The position numbers were made by a program, and so were the translations under genes. From Ruminococcus sp. (GTDB lineage: Bacteria > Bacillota > Clostridia > Oscillospirales > Acutalibacteraceae), in the NCBI GenBank assembly GCA_017411835.1, contig JAFQPG010000006.1, forward strand, positions 20,240 to 84,239: a stretch of 64,000 bases of DNA, read 5' to 3'. Positions 18,239 through 26,805 of this stretch are shown one piece after another. The first letter of the stretch is position 1. Each line of letters begins with the position of its first letter. The notes beneath the pieces were generated by a model that was given only the letters and a program-made list of their open reading frames with translations, made no database searches and was not told the origin of the DNA.

Positions 18239-18773
18239 ATATCTGTTTATGTATTTTTTTGAAAAAGTTTAGGTGTTCAAGCAGTTTTACAAACGGCAGT
18301 CCCAAAACAACACATACGAAAAATTCGCCGAGCGCAACTAAACCGCCTTGTAGTAAAAAGCTACCAAAATGAAAAGCTCCGTCAATCAGGAAGATTTCAA
18401 GCTCAAGTCCGATTATAACGCCGTTTGCAATAACAGGCATGAAGGCAGAGAGCAGGGGAAGCTTAAACACTCTGACATCTTTAAATTTGTATATAAGCGA
18501 AACCGCAACAAAGGTCGCAAGCGTGCCAAAAACCGTATCAAGTGGTAAAGCACCCGCGCTTAAGATGTTTGATATAAAGGTAGCGATGGTCAGTCCCCAT
18601 ATAGCAGACGGGGTGAAAATGCACAGCAAGCATAAAAGCTCGCTTAAACGAAACTGCACAGCCAAAGAGGTTGTGCCGGGGAGTAGCAGCTCCTGCGCGT
18701 AAGTAAGCGCAATGTAAAGCGCGCCTATCATCGCACCCTCAACAAGGTAGTAGATTTTACTTTTCTTATTCAT
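18237..18773 (-). CDS. queT: QueT family queuosine-precursor transporter
   Basis: A 178-residue membrane protein with five to six hydrophobic helices, matching the QueT (COG4708) substrate-binding S component of energy-coupling-factor transporters, which imports queuosine precursors such as preQ1. Recognisable blocks are EGAMIGALYIALTYA at the N-terminus, VQFRLSELLCLLCIFTP in the middle (residues ~39-55) and LGLPFVKLLEHL at the C-terminus. The energising EcfA/EcfT proteins are not in this window, as usual for group II ECF transporters. A preQ1-type riboswitch lies in its leader. Starts at an ATG after AGAAGG. Confidence 0.9.
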   Translation of the reverse strand: MNKKSKIYYLVEGAMIGALYIALTYAQELLLPGTTSLAVQFRLSELLCLLCIFTPSAIWGLTIATFISNILSAGALPLDTVFGTLATFVAVSLIYKFKDVRVFKLPLLSAFMPVIANGVIIGLELEIFLIDGAFHFGSFLLQGGLVALGEFFVCVVLGLPFVKLLEHLNFFKKIHKQI

Positions 18774-18786
18774 TTTTTTGCCTTCT

Positions 18787-18828
18787 TTACTTAGTTTTGT
18801 TTAAAGTCAGGAAGTTTTCGAACTGACT
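18787..18828 (-). promoter_or_regulatory. Probable preQ1-I riboswitch controlling queT
   Basis: Read on the minus strand: stem AGTCAG / CTGACT enclosing the loop TTCGAAAACTTC, then the A-rich tail TTAAACAAAACTAAGT. This is the layout of the small preQ1-I aptamer (P1 hairpin plus A-rich tail). ACTT in the loop can pair with AAGT at the tail end to make the H-type pseudoknot. The GAAGG ribosome site follows directly, suggesting translational control. The downstream gene is queT, the expected target. Confidence 0.65.
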
Positions 18829-18834
18829 AGAGGT

Positions 18835-18863
18835 ATTTTAGCATAAATCATGAATGATTGCAA
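18835..18863 (-). promoter_or_regulatory. queT promoter
   Basis: Minus strand TTGCAA (18863-18858), 17 bases, TAAAAT (18840-18835), placing the start just ahead of the riboswitch. Confidence 0.65.
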
Positions 18864-18894
18864 ATCCAAAGCTTTAAGCCTCGGCGCACAAACG

Positions 18895-18923
18895 AAAAAA
18901 CCACCCGATTGCTCGAGTGGTTT
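18895..18923 (-). terminator. Terminator of the HPr-like gene
   Basis: Stem AACCACTCGAG / CTCGGGTGGTT-like pairing (GAGTGG with CCACCC through one G-U) followed on the minus strand by TTTTTTCG. Confidence 0.75.
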
Positions 18924-18983
18924 CTCCGCTTTAGGATTTTTTTGAAATTAACGTAAAAAAAGTAATAAGCTAAAATATAAAAA

Positions 18984-19247
18984 TTAAGCAATCTTTGTGC
19001 TTTCGCCGAGCAGGTTGAATCTAAACAACTTGCTCTCGTCTTCTTTGTTTTCACAGACGATGAACGCTTCAGTAATCTTGCCGCCTTCAATAAGTCTTGT
19101 AAGACCTACCAGCTGACAAAGCTTGCTTTTGAGATTAAGTTTATCTCCCTCGTGGGTTACGAGAAATACATTGCCCTTGCAAGTGTCAAGCACGGTGAGG
19201 AACTGCGAAACGTCTACGTTGTGTAAGCTAATGATAGGTGTCATCAT
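18984..19247 (-). CDS. HPr-like small protein without the phospho-histidine site
   Basis: An 87-residue protein whose pattern (VDVSQFLTVLDTCKGNVFLV, then LNLKSKLCQLVGLTRLI) resembles the HPr fold of phosphotransferase carriers. In particular it matches degenerate HPr-like proteins of clostridia with a KSxLG/LxGLxxL block. The active-site histidine motif expected near residue 15 is missing, so a regulatory or structural role is more likely than phosphate transfer. AAAGGAGGA lies six bases before the ATG at 19247; 12 further in-frame codons upstream include that site and are excluded. It has its own strong promoter and terminator. Confidence 0.6.
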   Translation of the reverse strand: MMTPIISLHNVDVSQFLTVLDTCKGNVFLVTHEGDKLNLKSKLCQLVGLTRLIEGGKITEAFIVCENKEDESKLFRFNLLGESTKIA

Positions 19248-19367
19248 AGTTACTCCTCCTTTATTATTTTTTCGTGCTGCCATTTACCATTTGGCTATAT
19301 TCCTAAAAGTACTGTCGAGCGTGTGTGTGCTCGCAGTAGTCAAGCGGACTTTGTCTTGACTGTTATT

Positions 19368-19395
19368 ATTATAGCAAGGTTTTCGTAAATGTCAA
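19368..19395 (-). promoter_or_regulatory. Promoter of the HPr-like gene
   Basis: Minus strand TTGACA (19395-19390), 16 bases, TATAAT (19373-19368): both hexamers are consensus. The leader is about 120 nt and contains GAGCACACACACGCTC, which can form a hairpin near 19318-19333. Confidence 0.75.
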
Positions 19396-19672
19396 CAAAA
19401 ACAGAGCGTTTGTTTTGTGCATAATGACGACGAACTAAACAAAATAATATTCATATGCCTAAATACTCTTGGTTTATGTGCATAATAAAATCGACAGAAA
19501 AGTTAAAATTTGAAATATCGGTGTAATTTGTTCCGTTATTTTAGACTAAAGAACGTAGTTTTAAAAAAATTTGGTATGCATTGTGCCGAAATTAGTTTTT
19601 GAGTTTGTATTGTATCCTTATGGCATCTTGTGGTATAATCTTTTTGTATAGATAAAATAAAGGGGAATTGCT
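19396..19672 (+). promoter_or_regulatory. AT-rich intergenic region and promoter of the phosphohexomutase gene
   Basis: No coding frame. TGTGGTATAAT, an extended -10, ends at 19639, 33 bp before the ATG; a -35 is not clear (TTGTAT at 19605 is too far away). The rest is AT-rich spacer with TGTGCATAAT written twice (near 19416 and 19477). Confidence 0.5.
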
Positions 19673-21175
19673 ATGTTAAACAAAGAATACGGCATTTTTA
19701 AAAGCGGTACTGATATAAGAGGCGTTGCATCAGAGGGCGTTGAGGGATATGAAGTAAATATGACCAACGAGCGCGTACAGCGTATGGCAAACGGCTTTTT
19801 GCTTTGGCTTTCTAAAAAGGTTAATAAGGACGTCAATACACTTAAAGTTTCTGTTGGTCGCGACAGCAGAATTTCAGGCGAGAGAATTGCTTCCTGCGTT
19901 ATAGGGCAGTTTGAAAAAGCAGGCGTGCAGGTTATTTATACCAACCTTTCTTCAACTCCGTCTATGTTTATGACTACTGTTGATTTGGGCTGTGACGGTG
20001 CTGTGCAGATTACTGCATCACACCATCCGTTTAACCGTAACGGTCTTAAATTCTTTACACGAGGTGGTGGCTTAGAGGGTAGCGACATCGCGCAGATTTT
20101 AGAGTACGCTCAGGAAAACGAAAAGCCTAATGAAGTTGACGGCGGTAGCGTAACAAACGTTGACTATATGAAGCAGTACGCTGAAAATCTTTGCGAGTTT
20201 ATCCGCAAAGAGGTAAACGCAGACGACTATATGTTCCCGCTTAAAGGCTTTCATATCGTTGTGGATGCCGGTAACGGTGTAGGTGGTTTCTACGCTGGCG
20301 ATGTACTCGAAAAGCTCGGTGCTGATACGACAGGCTCACGTTTTTTAGACCCTGACGGAATGTTCCCTAACCACGTGCCAAACCCTGAAGACCCTGACGC
20401 TATGAAGAGCATTTGCGAGGCAGTGCTTGAGAATAACGCTGATTTAGGCGTTATCTTCGATACTGACGTTGACAGAGGCGGTGCTGTTGATAAAAACGGT
20501 AAGGAGATTAACCGCAACCGTTTAGTAGCTCTTGCATCTGTTATCGCACTTGAGGGCAATGACGGCGGTACTATCGTTACCGACTCTATCACATCTCCAG
20601 GTGTAAAAGATTTTATCGAAAAGACTTTAGGCGGAAAGCACTATCGCTATCGCAGAGGCTATAAGAATATTATCAACAAGGCTATTGAGCTAAACGAGCA
20701 GGGCATCAACTGTCCGATTGCGGCTGAAACATCAGGTCATTGCGCGATGAGAGATAACTACTTCTTAGACGACGGCGCGTACCTTTGCACCCGCTTTATT
20801 ATTAAAGCCGCACAGCTTAGAAAAGAGGGCAAGGAAATCGACGATTTAGTATCACAGCTTCAAGAGCCTGTGGAAACTATAGAAATTCGTTACGAAATTT
20901 TAGAGCCTGACTTTAAGGCTTGCGGACTCAGAATTATCGACGAGCTGACTGCTTACGCTCAAAAGACAGAGGGCTGGATAGTAGCTGACGACAACCGCGA
21001 GGGCATACGCGTTTCATTTGGAAAAGACGACGGCGACGGTTGGTTCTTACTCAGACTTTCTGTGCACGACCCGATTATGCCGCTCAATATTGAGTCTGAT
21101 TCTACAGGCGGTGTTGCAATCATCAGAGAAAAGGTAGAAAGCTTCTTAAAAACTACAACGGGCTTGAAAATCTAA
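19673..21175 (+). CDS. Phosphomannomutase/phosphoglucomutase family enzyme
   Basis: A 500-residue alpha-D-phosphohexomutase that interconverts hexose-1- and hexose-6-phosphates for nucleotide-sugar and polysaccharide synthesis. All four active-site loops are present: the phosphoserine loop TASHHPFNRNG (catalytic Ser116), the metal loop DTDVDRGG (Asp263, 265 and 267), the sugar loop AAETSGHCAMRD and a C-terminal phosphate-binding region. Which sugar it prefers (mannose, glucose or glucosamine) cannot be decided. The GRGG-type glucosamine loop of GlmM is not obvious. Monocistronic, with ribosome site AAAGGGGAATTGCT; convergent with pheA across hairpin-array element 2. Confidence 0.9.
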   Translation: MLNKEYGIFKSGTDIRGVASEGVEGYEVNMTNERVQRMANGFLLWLSKKVNKDVNTLKVSVGRDSRISGERIASCVIGQFEKAGVQVIYTNLSSTPSMFMTTVDLGCDGAVQITASHHPFNRNGLKFFTRGGGLEGSDIAQILEYAQENEKPNEVDGGSVTNVDYMKQYAENLCEFIRKEVNADDYMFPLKGFHIVVDAGNGVGGFYAGDVLEKLGADTTGSRFLDPDGMFPNHVPNPEDPDAMKSICEAVLENNADLGVIFDTDVDRGGAVDKNGKEINRNRLVALASVIALEGNDGGTIVTDSITSPGVKDFIEKTLGGKHYRYRRGYKNIINKAIELNEQGINCPIAAETSGHCAMRDNYFLDDGAYLCTRFIIKAAQLRKEGKEIDDLVSQLQEPVETIEIRYEILEPDFKACGLRIIDELTAYAQKTEGWIVADDNREGIRVSFGKDDGDGWFLLRLSVHDPIMPLNIESDSTGGVAIIREKVESFLKTTTGLKI

Positions 21176-21186
21176 TAAGGTAAAAT

Positions 21187-21558
21187 AAAAGACCGAGCGT
21201 TTGCCCAAGTGTTCTTAAGGACACTTGGGCAGTTTTATTCGCCATGCGGCGAGTGATATTGCTACGCAGTTATATTCGGCTAACGCCGAGTGTTATTCGC
21301 TTTGCGAGTTTTAAAAGGCGAATAAAATATCACTAAAACCGTAGGTTTTAATATCACGATTGCCGTCGGCAATCATATCACTCTTTGCGTAGCAAAGAAT
21401 ATCACTATATAAAAATTACTACCCGAAAAAGAGGTTTGTTTTCTCTTCTTCGGGTAGTTTTGTCTTATACTGTCACAAGCAGGGAATTTGTGTGCCAAAT
21501 TCCGTTTTTATTGAAGGTAACTGTCCTTAGGAAACCTGCTCATTCTGCTCGGTCTTTT
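21187..21558. repeat. Hairpin-array element 2 inside a split terminator
   Basis: Outer arms AAAAGACCGAGC (21187-21198) and GCTCGGTCTTTT (21547-21558) are an exact 12-bp inverted repeat, with T runs on both strands, enclosing about 348 bp. Inside are a GCCCAAGTG...CACTTGGGC hairpin and then a run of unique mini-hairpins with 3-4 base loops. The spacers are GTGATATT (21253), GTTATATT (21269) and GTGTTATT (21290), and in the second half AATATCAC (21326, 21350, 21398) and ATATCAC (21375). A second-level stem TTTTATTCGCC / GGCGAATAAAA spans the first half. CTACCCGAA...TTCGGGTAG and two more hairpins follow. No coding frame. Confidence 0.8.
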
Positions 21559-21571
21559 TTAATTTTATCTA

Positions 21572-21723
21572 ATTTTGTGAAGGCTTCGGGGAACGGCGCT
21601 TAGATATCACGCCTCGTTCACCTACGCATCTCTTCAAAAATCTACTGTCTCGCATTGATTTTTTTCGTTGACCGAGTCAACTACAAAAATGCAGACTCGA
21701 CCTTGATTTTGTGAAGGCTTCGG
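21572..21723. repeat. 18-bp direct repeat at the 3' end of pheA
   Basis: ATTTTGTGAAGGCTTCGG occurs at 21572-21589 and 21706-21723. In both copies it is followed about eight bases later by GCGCTTA, which in the second copy includes the pheA stop. The intervening ~115 bp has no coding frame. Probably a small duplication of the gene's end. Confidence 0.6.
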
Positions 21724-21733
21724 TACTCAGCGC

Positions 21734-22855
21734 TTAATCTTCCTCGTAGTTTCCCATAAATGAGAAGACCTTTACCTCCTGCGAGAGTGTGCACAAAAAG
21801 TCCATTACGCTTTTATCCCTAAGATTGCCTGTGAAATCGAGGTAGAACAGGTAGTCAAAATCGGAATTTTTCATCGGTCTGGACTCGATTTTTGTAAGGT
21901 TTAAGCCCAGAAGCGAGAACATATTCAGAACTCTCGAGAGTGCGCCTTCTTCGTGCTCAACGTTAAAGCAAAGGCTGATTTTGTTTGCGTTTTCGCTGAT
22001 GTACGGCTTCTTTGAAATCACGATAAAACGGGTGATGCTTTTTGAGTAGTCCTGAATATCGGTGTCTAAAACCTGTAAGCCGTATTCTTGAGCCGCGAGA
22101 GTTGAGCAAATAGCCGCGCAGTTTAGTCGCTTTTCTTCCATCACCATTTTTGCACCGACTGCGGTGTTCGAATGGGCGATAGGGGTGAAGTTGTTTTTTG
22201 CGATGTACTGAGCGCATTGCGCAAGTGCTTGCGGGTGTGACCATACCTGCTCAATATCTTCAAATGTGCTCTGTTTTAGTGCACAAAGGTTGTGGCTGAT
22301 GTCAAGCGCCTTTGCGCAAACAATGTAGAAATTATGCGACATTAAAAGGTCGTACACCGCAGACACCGAGCCACCGCTGGTGTTTTCAACCGGCAGTACG
22401 CCAAAGTCAGCTTCATCTTTTTCTACTGCATCAAAAACATCGGCAAAGGTTTTGTAAAAAGAAAGCTCGCAGTCATCAAAAATCTCTTTACTTGCTATGT
22501 GGGAGTTTGCTCCTCTTAAGCCCTGACACGCAACCTTTACGCCACCTTTTGGCATATCGGCGATGTTGTTTTCTATAACACTTCTGAAATCACAGTCACC
22601 GATGATGCGGTTTTGTGACATACGCGAAATCTGCATAATATCCTCAAACAAAAAGCGAAGAGACGGTCCGTACTTTTCTGCTTTTTGCTCAACAGTATCG
22701 AGAATTTCCTGCTGCCTTTTTTTGTCTAAAATCGGTATGTTGTGAGAAAGCTTATATTCGCCGACTGCTTTTGCGCAGTCCATTCGCCTTTCAAGCAGTT
22801 TAATAAGCTGCGAGTCGATTTTATCTATTTCTACTCTGATATCTGATAAATCCAT
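21734..22855 (-). CDS. pheA: Bifunctional chorismate mutase/prephenate dehydratase (P-protein)
   Basis: A 373-residue enzyme converting chorismate to prephenate and on to phenylpyruvate, the committed steps of phenylalanine synthesis. Residues ~1-85 form an AroQ-type chorismate mutase helix bundle (VEIDKIDSQLIKLLERRMD). Residues ~105-280 form the dehydratase (ACQGLRGANSHIAS, VLPVENTSGGSV with its Thr, and SITRFIVIS). The last ~85 residues form an ACT domain (FNVEHEEGALSRVLNMF, then LTKIESRPMK) for phenylalanine feedback. Last gene of the aro operon, 13 bp after aroC. Confidence 0.95.
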   Translation of the reverse strand: MDLSDIRVEIDKIDSQLIKLLERRMDCAKAVGEYKLSHNIPILDKKRQQEILDTVEQKAEKYGPSLRFLFEDIMQISRMSQNRIIGDCDFRSVIENNIADMPKGGVKVACQGLRGANSHIASKEIFDDCELSFYKTFADVFDAVEKDEADFGVLPVENTSGGSVSAVYDLLMSHNFYIVCAKALDISHNLCALKQSTFEDIEQVWSHPQALAQCAQYIAKNNFTPIAHSNTAVGAKMVMEEKRLNCAAICSTLAAQEYGLQVLDTDIQDYSKSITRFIVISKKPYISENANKISLCFNVEHEEGALSRVLNMFSLLGLNLTKIESRPMKNSDFDYLFYLDFTGNLRDKSVMDFLCTLSQEVKVFSFMGNYEED

Positions 22856-22868
22856 TTTTATCTGTCCT

Positions 22869-23939
22869 TTAAATCAAATTGATAATCGCGATTGCCGCCA
22901 TAGCGTCAACAATCGGAGAAACTCTTGTTACGATGCATGGGTCATGTCTGCCAACAATTTCAATAGTCGTGTTTTCTTTAGTCTGCAAATTAACGGTGTT
23001 TTGCACTTTTGAGATAGACGGAGTAGGCTTAAACGCTACCTTAAAATTAATCGGCATTCCGTTTGTAATACCGCCCAAAATACCGCCACAGTTGTTAGTT
23101 TTTGTAACGACCTTGCCGTTTTCAAACATGAACTCGTCGTTGTTTTGCGAGCCTCTTATTTTTGCGCTCTCGAAGCCTAAGCCAAACTCGATACCTTTGC
23201 ATGCAGGGATAGAAAACATCGCAGAAGCAATAGCGCTTTCAACGCCGTCGAATATCGCCCCGCCAACACCCGCAGGCATATTTAAAATACTGCATTCTAC
23301 AATACCGCCGACAGAGTCTTTGTCGCTTTTAGCGTCTTCGATTTTCTTAACCATTTTTTCTTTTGCGTTCTCGTCTATTACAGGAAACGAGTCGTTTTTA
23401 AGCTTTTTGTAAAGATTTTGCGTTAAACTTACATCAGCAAAGCTTTTGTCGTTTTCACCGCCGATTTGTGCGATGTGGGATACGATGTCGATGCCGTATT
23501 CTTTGTTTAAAATCTGTCGGCAAATCTCACCGGCAAAAACAACAGGCGCCATCATTCTGCCCGAAAACGGACCGCCACCGCTCATATCAAGCTCGCCGTT
23601 GTATTTAACGAAAGCGGTGTAGTCGGCGTGTCCCGGACGAGGACAAACCTTTAAAGAGCTGTAGTCTTTAGAATGCTGATTTGTGTTTTTTATCACCATT
23701 TTCAGCGTTTGACCTGTAGTGACGTTGTTTTCTACACCCTCTAAAATAAGCGGAAAATCAGCTTCCTTACGAGGGGTTGCAAGGTGCGAGTTGCCCGGTG
23801 CTCGACGTTTTAATTCACATAAAATTCTATCAAAATCAAGTTCAAAGCCTTTTGGTAAGCCATCGATATTTACGCCGATTTCTTTTGCGTGGCTTGCGCC
23901 AAAGACGGTGATTTTTACTTTATCACCCCAAGATGACAT
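22869..23939 (-). CDS. aroC: Chorismate synthase
   Basis: A 356-residue FMN-dependent enzyme catalysing the anti-1,4-elimination of phosphate from 5-enolpyruvylshikimate-3-phosphate to give chorismate. Family blocks include GASHAKEIGVNIDGLPKG, RRAPGNSHLATPRKEAD, RPGHADYTAFVKY, GGGPFSGRMMAPVV and a C-terminal GRHDPCIVTRVSPIVDAM. Normal length. Its first 17 bases overlap the end of aroA, pointing to translational coupling in the operon. Confidence 0.96.
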   Translation of the reverse strand: MSSWGDKVKITVFGASHAKEIGVNIDGLPKGFELDFDRILCELKRRAPGNSHLATPRKEADFPLILEGVENNVTTGQTLKMVIKNTNQHSKDYSSLKVCPRPGHADYTAFVKYNGELDMSGGGPFSGRMMAPVVFAGEICRQILNKEYGIDIVSHIAQIGGENDKSFADVSLTQNLYKKLKNDSFPVIDENAKEKMVKKIEDAKSDKDSVGGIVECSILNMPAGVGGAIFDGVESAIASAMFSIPACKGIEFGLGFESAKIRGSQNNDEFMFENGKVVTKTNNCGGILGGITNGMPINFKVAFKPTPSISKVQNTVNLQTKENTTIEIVGRHDPCIVTRVSPIVDAMAAIAIINLI

Positions 23940-25227
23940 TTGCTTTTCCCCCTAAGCCGTTATAGTCGGTAAAAAAGTCGGAATACGACTTGTTGATTGC
24001 GTTTGCGTCAGATATTTGCACGTCGTTTTCGGTGTTAAGGCCTGCGATAGATGCGGACATAACAATTCTGTGGTCGTTATATCCGTCGACCTTTGAGCCT
24101 TTTAATGCGCCCAAACCCTTGATAGTTAAAGCATCGCTTGTGTAAAAAGCACTACCGCCAAGACTGTTTATCATATCAGTCGTTGATTTCAGTCGGTCGC
24201 TTTCTTTAAATTTCAGCCTTTCTACACCAACAATTTCGGTGTCGCCGACAGCATACGAGCTCAACACAGCGAGCACAGGCACTAAATCGGGTGTGTCGAT
24301 CGCGTTGATTTTTGTGCCTTTAAGCGCAGATTTTTGAACAGATACGCTGTTGTTTTCTATCTTTATATCAGCACCGAAAGCTTTTAAATATTCTACAATC
24401 GCTTTGTCACCTTGCGCAGAATTTACATCGAGATTTGTGACGGTGACATCGCCACATATTGCACCACCGCAAAGGAAAAACGCCGCTTGGGACCAGTCGC
24501 CCTCGACGTTGATGCCAATATCTTCTTTTGTATAATCGTCGTTTAAGATATAGCTTTGACCGCCTTTTATTTTAAATGAATTGTTACATTTTTGCACATT
24601 TACCGAGAACTTACTCATCACGCTTGTGGTGATGTCGACGTACTGACCGCCCAAAAGCTCAGCAGTTAAATTAAGTGTAGTATCATTTTCAAGCAAAGAA
24701 AGTGCAAAAATAAGACCCGATACGTACTGCGAGCTGACTTTTGGAGAAACTTCGAAAATTTCTCCCTTGAGTGCTCCCGAGATTGTAAGCGGTAAAAAGT
24801 CGTCGCCCTTTTGTACTTTTACACCACATTGTGGCAAAAGCGTTAAGTACTCATCAAGCGGTCTTTTAGGCAGTCTGCCTTCGCCAATAAAGGTGACGTT
24901 TAGTCCCAAAGCTGCACAAATTGGTATCATAATACGCAAGGTTGTGCCGCTTTCTTTGCAGTTTAATATAAATTTTTCTTTAGAGTTTTTCTGCACAAAT
25001 GAGGTTGCGTCGCACAAAAGCGTTTTGCCCTTTTTAACAAATTTCGCACCGAGCGCCTCTAAACACGAGATGGTCGCGTCCATATCGTCAGAAAAGGACA
25101 TATTTTTTATATAGCATTTTTGTCTTGATAAAGCCGCACAAATCATAATTCGATGTGCAAAGCTTTTAGACGACGGCGCAGATACAGTCCCGTTTAGTAC
25201 AGATTTTTTTATAATTGCTTTTGACAT
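23923..25227 (-). CDS. aroA: 3-phosphoshikimate 1-carboxyvinyltransferase (EPSP synthase)
   Basis: A 434-residue enzyme joining phosphoenolpyruvate to shikimate-3-phosphate. The N-terminal SAPSSKSFAHR binds shikimate phosphate. The PEP-site loop reads CKESGTTLRIMIP, whose ESGTT form differs from the GNAGT of glyphosate-sensitive class I enzymes. RLKFKESDRL and DHRIVMSASIAG complete the active site. I do not assign a glyphosate phenotype. Overlaps aroC and is 13 bp after aroB. Confidence 0.95.
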   Translation of the reverse strand: MSKAIIKKSVLNGTVSAPSSKSFAHRIMICAALSRQKCYIKNMSFSDDMDATISCLEALGAKFVKKGKTLLCDATSFVQKNSKEKFILNCKESGTTLRIMIPICAALGLNVTFIGEGRLPKRPLDEYLTLLPQCGVKVQKGDDFLPLTISGALKGEIFEVSPKVSSQYVSGLIFALSLLENDTTLNLTAELLGGQYVDITTSVMSKFSVNVQKCNNSFKIKGGQSYILNDDYTKEDIGINVEGDWSQAAFFLCGGAICGDVTVTNLDVNSAQGDKAIVEYLKAFGADIKIENNSVSVQKSALKGTKINAIDTPDLVPVLAVLSSYAVGDTEIVGVERLKFKESDRLKSTTDMINSLGGSAFYTSDALTIKGLGALKGSKVDGYNDHRIVMSASIAGLNTENDVQISDANAINKSYSDFFTDYNGLGGKANVILG

Positions 25228-25240
25228 TTATTTCTCCGTA

Positions 25241-26287
25241 TTATTTAAGAAATTGAGCGAAATCGTTTTTATAAATTGTGTGGATAAAGCACTCGCCAAG
25301 CTCTTTTAAAAGCACGATGTTGAGTTTTTCTCCACTACCTTTTTTATCGTTTTTAGCGCTTTGAGCGATGTCATCAATGCTGAAATTCACGTCAGTATTG
25401 AGATTGCATTTTTTGCAAAGCTCAATGATTTTTAAAGCACTGCCGGCTTTAGTAAGTCCGAGCTTTTCAGACGCCTTTGTAATAAGCACCATACCTTTTG
25501 CAACGCTCTCGCCGTGAGAAAGCGAAAAGTCGCTTAGCTTTTCAATCGAGTGACCTGCGGTATGACCGAAGTTTAAAATCATTCGAATACCGCTTTCACG
25601 CTCGTCTTCGTTTACGACGTCACGCTTGATTTTAAGACATTCTAAAATGATGTCCTCGATATTTTCTTTTATATCTACATTATTAAGCATATCAAAAAGC
25701 TCTACGCTTTTGATACAACCGTATTTGATGACCTCGCCCATACCGTCAGCAAAGTAGTGCTTAGTCAAAGTATCAAGGGTATCTGGATCAATCAAAACAA
25801 GTTTAGGCTGATAAAAAGCACCGACTAAGTTTTTACCGAATCGGGTGTCAACGCCCGTCTTTCCGCCGACTGACGAGTCGACCTGCGACAAAAGCGTTGT
25901 CGGTATCTGAATAAAGTCTATACCACGCATATAGGTAGCCGATGCAAAGCCCGCGATATCTCCGCATACTCCGCCTCCAAGAGCTAAAACGCAGTCTTTT
26001 CTAGTGAAGTCGTTTTCAGACAGCGAGTCGTAAATTTTCTCAACAGTAGAGAGATTTTTGTTTTGCTCGCCTGCAGGGAAAATATGGGTAAAAACAGAGT
26101 AGTCTGTGTTTTCAAAAGCCGACTTAACCGTTTGAAGATAAAGCGGTGCAACATTTGAGTCGGTGATTATCATCACCTTTTTGCCGCAAAGGTGCTCGGT
26201 GATGTACTGCGCACAGTTTTTAAGTATACCTTTTTCAATTAAAATATCGTAGGTAGCAGACTGTGCATTTACGGTTAGTTTTTTCAT
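25241..26287 (-). CDS. aroB: 3-dehydroquinate synthase
   Basis: A 348-residue NAD- and metal-dependent enzyme that cyclises DAHP to 3-dehydroquinate. The signature blocks are present: LALGGGVCGDIAGFASATYMRG, IPTTLLSQVDSSVGGKTGVD, metal ligands in GMGEVIKYGCI, and LNFGHTAGHSIE. Length is typical. Overlaps the end of aroK by four bases (ATGA-type coupling). DAHP synthase, the preceding step, is not in this operon. Confidence 0.96.
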   Translation of the reverse strand: MKKLTVNAQSATYDILIEKGILKNCAQYITEHLCGKKVMIITDSNVAPLYLQTVKSAFENTDYSVFTHIFPAGEQNKNLSTVEKIYDSLSENDFTRKDCVLALGGGVCGDIAGFASATYMRGIDFIQIPTTLLSQVDSSVGGKTGVDTRFGKNLVGAFYQPKLVLIDPDTLDTLTKHYFADGMGEVIKYGCIKSVELFDMLNNVDIKENIEDIILECLKIKRDVVNEDERESGIRMILNFGHTAGHSIEKLSDFSLSHGESVAKGMVLITKASEKLGLTKAGSALKIIELCKKCNLNTDVNFSIDDIAQSAKNDKKGSGEKLNIVLLKELGECFIHTIYKNDFAQFLK

Positions 26288-26793
26288 ATAAATCCTTCTT
26301 TTTTTATCTTGTCGATTATCATTTTTGCAAGCGTTTTGCCATCTTGTGTAGAGCAGGTGATTTTGACATCGCTCACGAAGTTGTAAGTGTTTATACGCTT
26401 ATTGTAGAGTTTGTCTATGTCGTTTGATTTAAGTAGCGGGCGACTGGTGTCGTTTAAAAGACGGTTCTTTATAACGGCTAAATCGGTGTCAAGAAAAACG
26501 ATTAGGTAGCCGTTATCTTTTAAGGCTTTAACATTACGCTCAAACATCACAGCCCCTCCACCTAAAGCGAGTACCAGGTCGCGTTGTTTTGTAAGAGTCA
26601 AAATAGCGCTATGCTCTTTTTCTCTAAAATACTCTTCACCGTATTTTTCAAAAAGCTCTGATATACTCATTAAGCAGTTTTCTTCTATGTATTTGTCAGT
26701 ATCAATGTGTTTAAGGTTGTACTCATTTTCAAGAGCATTTGCGACGGTGGTTTTTCCGCAGCCCATGAACCCGCACAGCGCAATACCTTTCAT
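26284..26793 (-). CDS. aroK: Shikimate kinase
   Basis: A 169-residue P-loop kinase that phosphorylates shikimate at O3. The Walker A motif GFMGCGKTTV is at residues ~8-17, DTDKYIEE binds shikimate and magnesium, and LALGGGAV is the conserved glycine-rich loop. The LID arginine lies in TSRPLL. Lies between aroE and aroB with a 12-bp gap and a 4-bp overlap. Confidence 0.95.
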   Translation of the reverse strand: MKGIALCGFMGCGKTTVANALENEYNLKHIDTDKYIEENCLMSISELFEKYGEEYFREKEHSAILTLTKQRDLVLALGGGAVMFERNVKALKDNGYLIVFLDTDLAVIKNRLLNDTSRPLLKSNDIDKLYNKRINTYNFVSDVKITCSTQDGKTLAKMIIDKIKKEGFI

Positions 26794-26805
26794 ATTATCA
26801 CCCTG

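Noticed and set aside
21253-21405. CRISPR-like array in element 2
   Set aside because: The constant unit is only eight bases, inverts halfway through, and the intervening sequences are self-complementary hairpins, not spacers. No cas genes.
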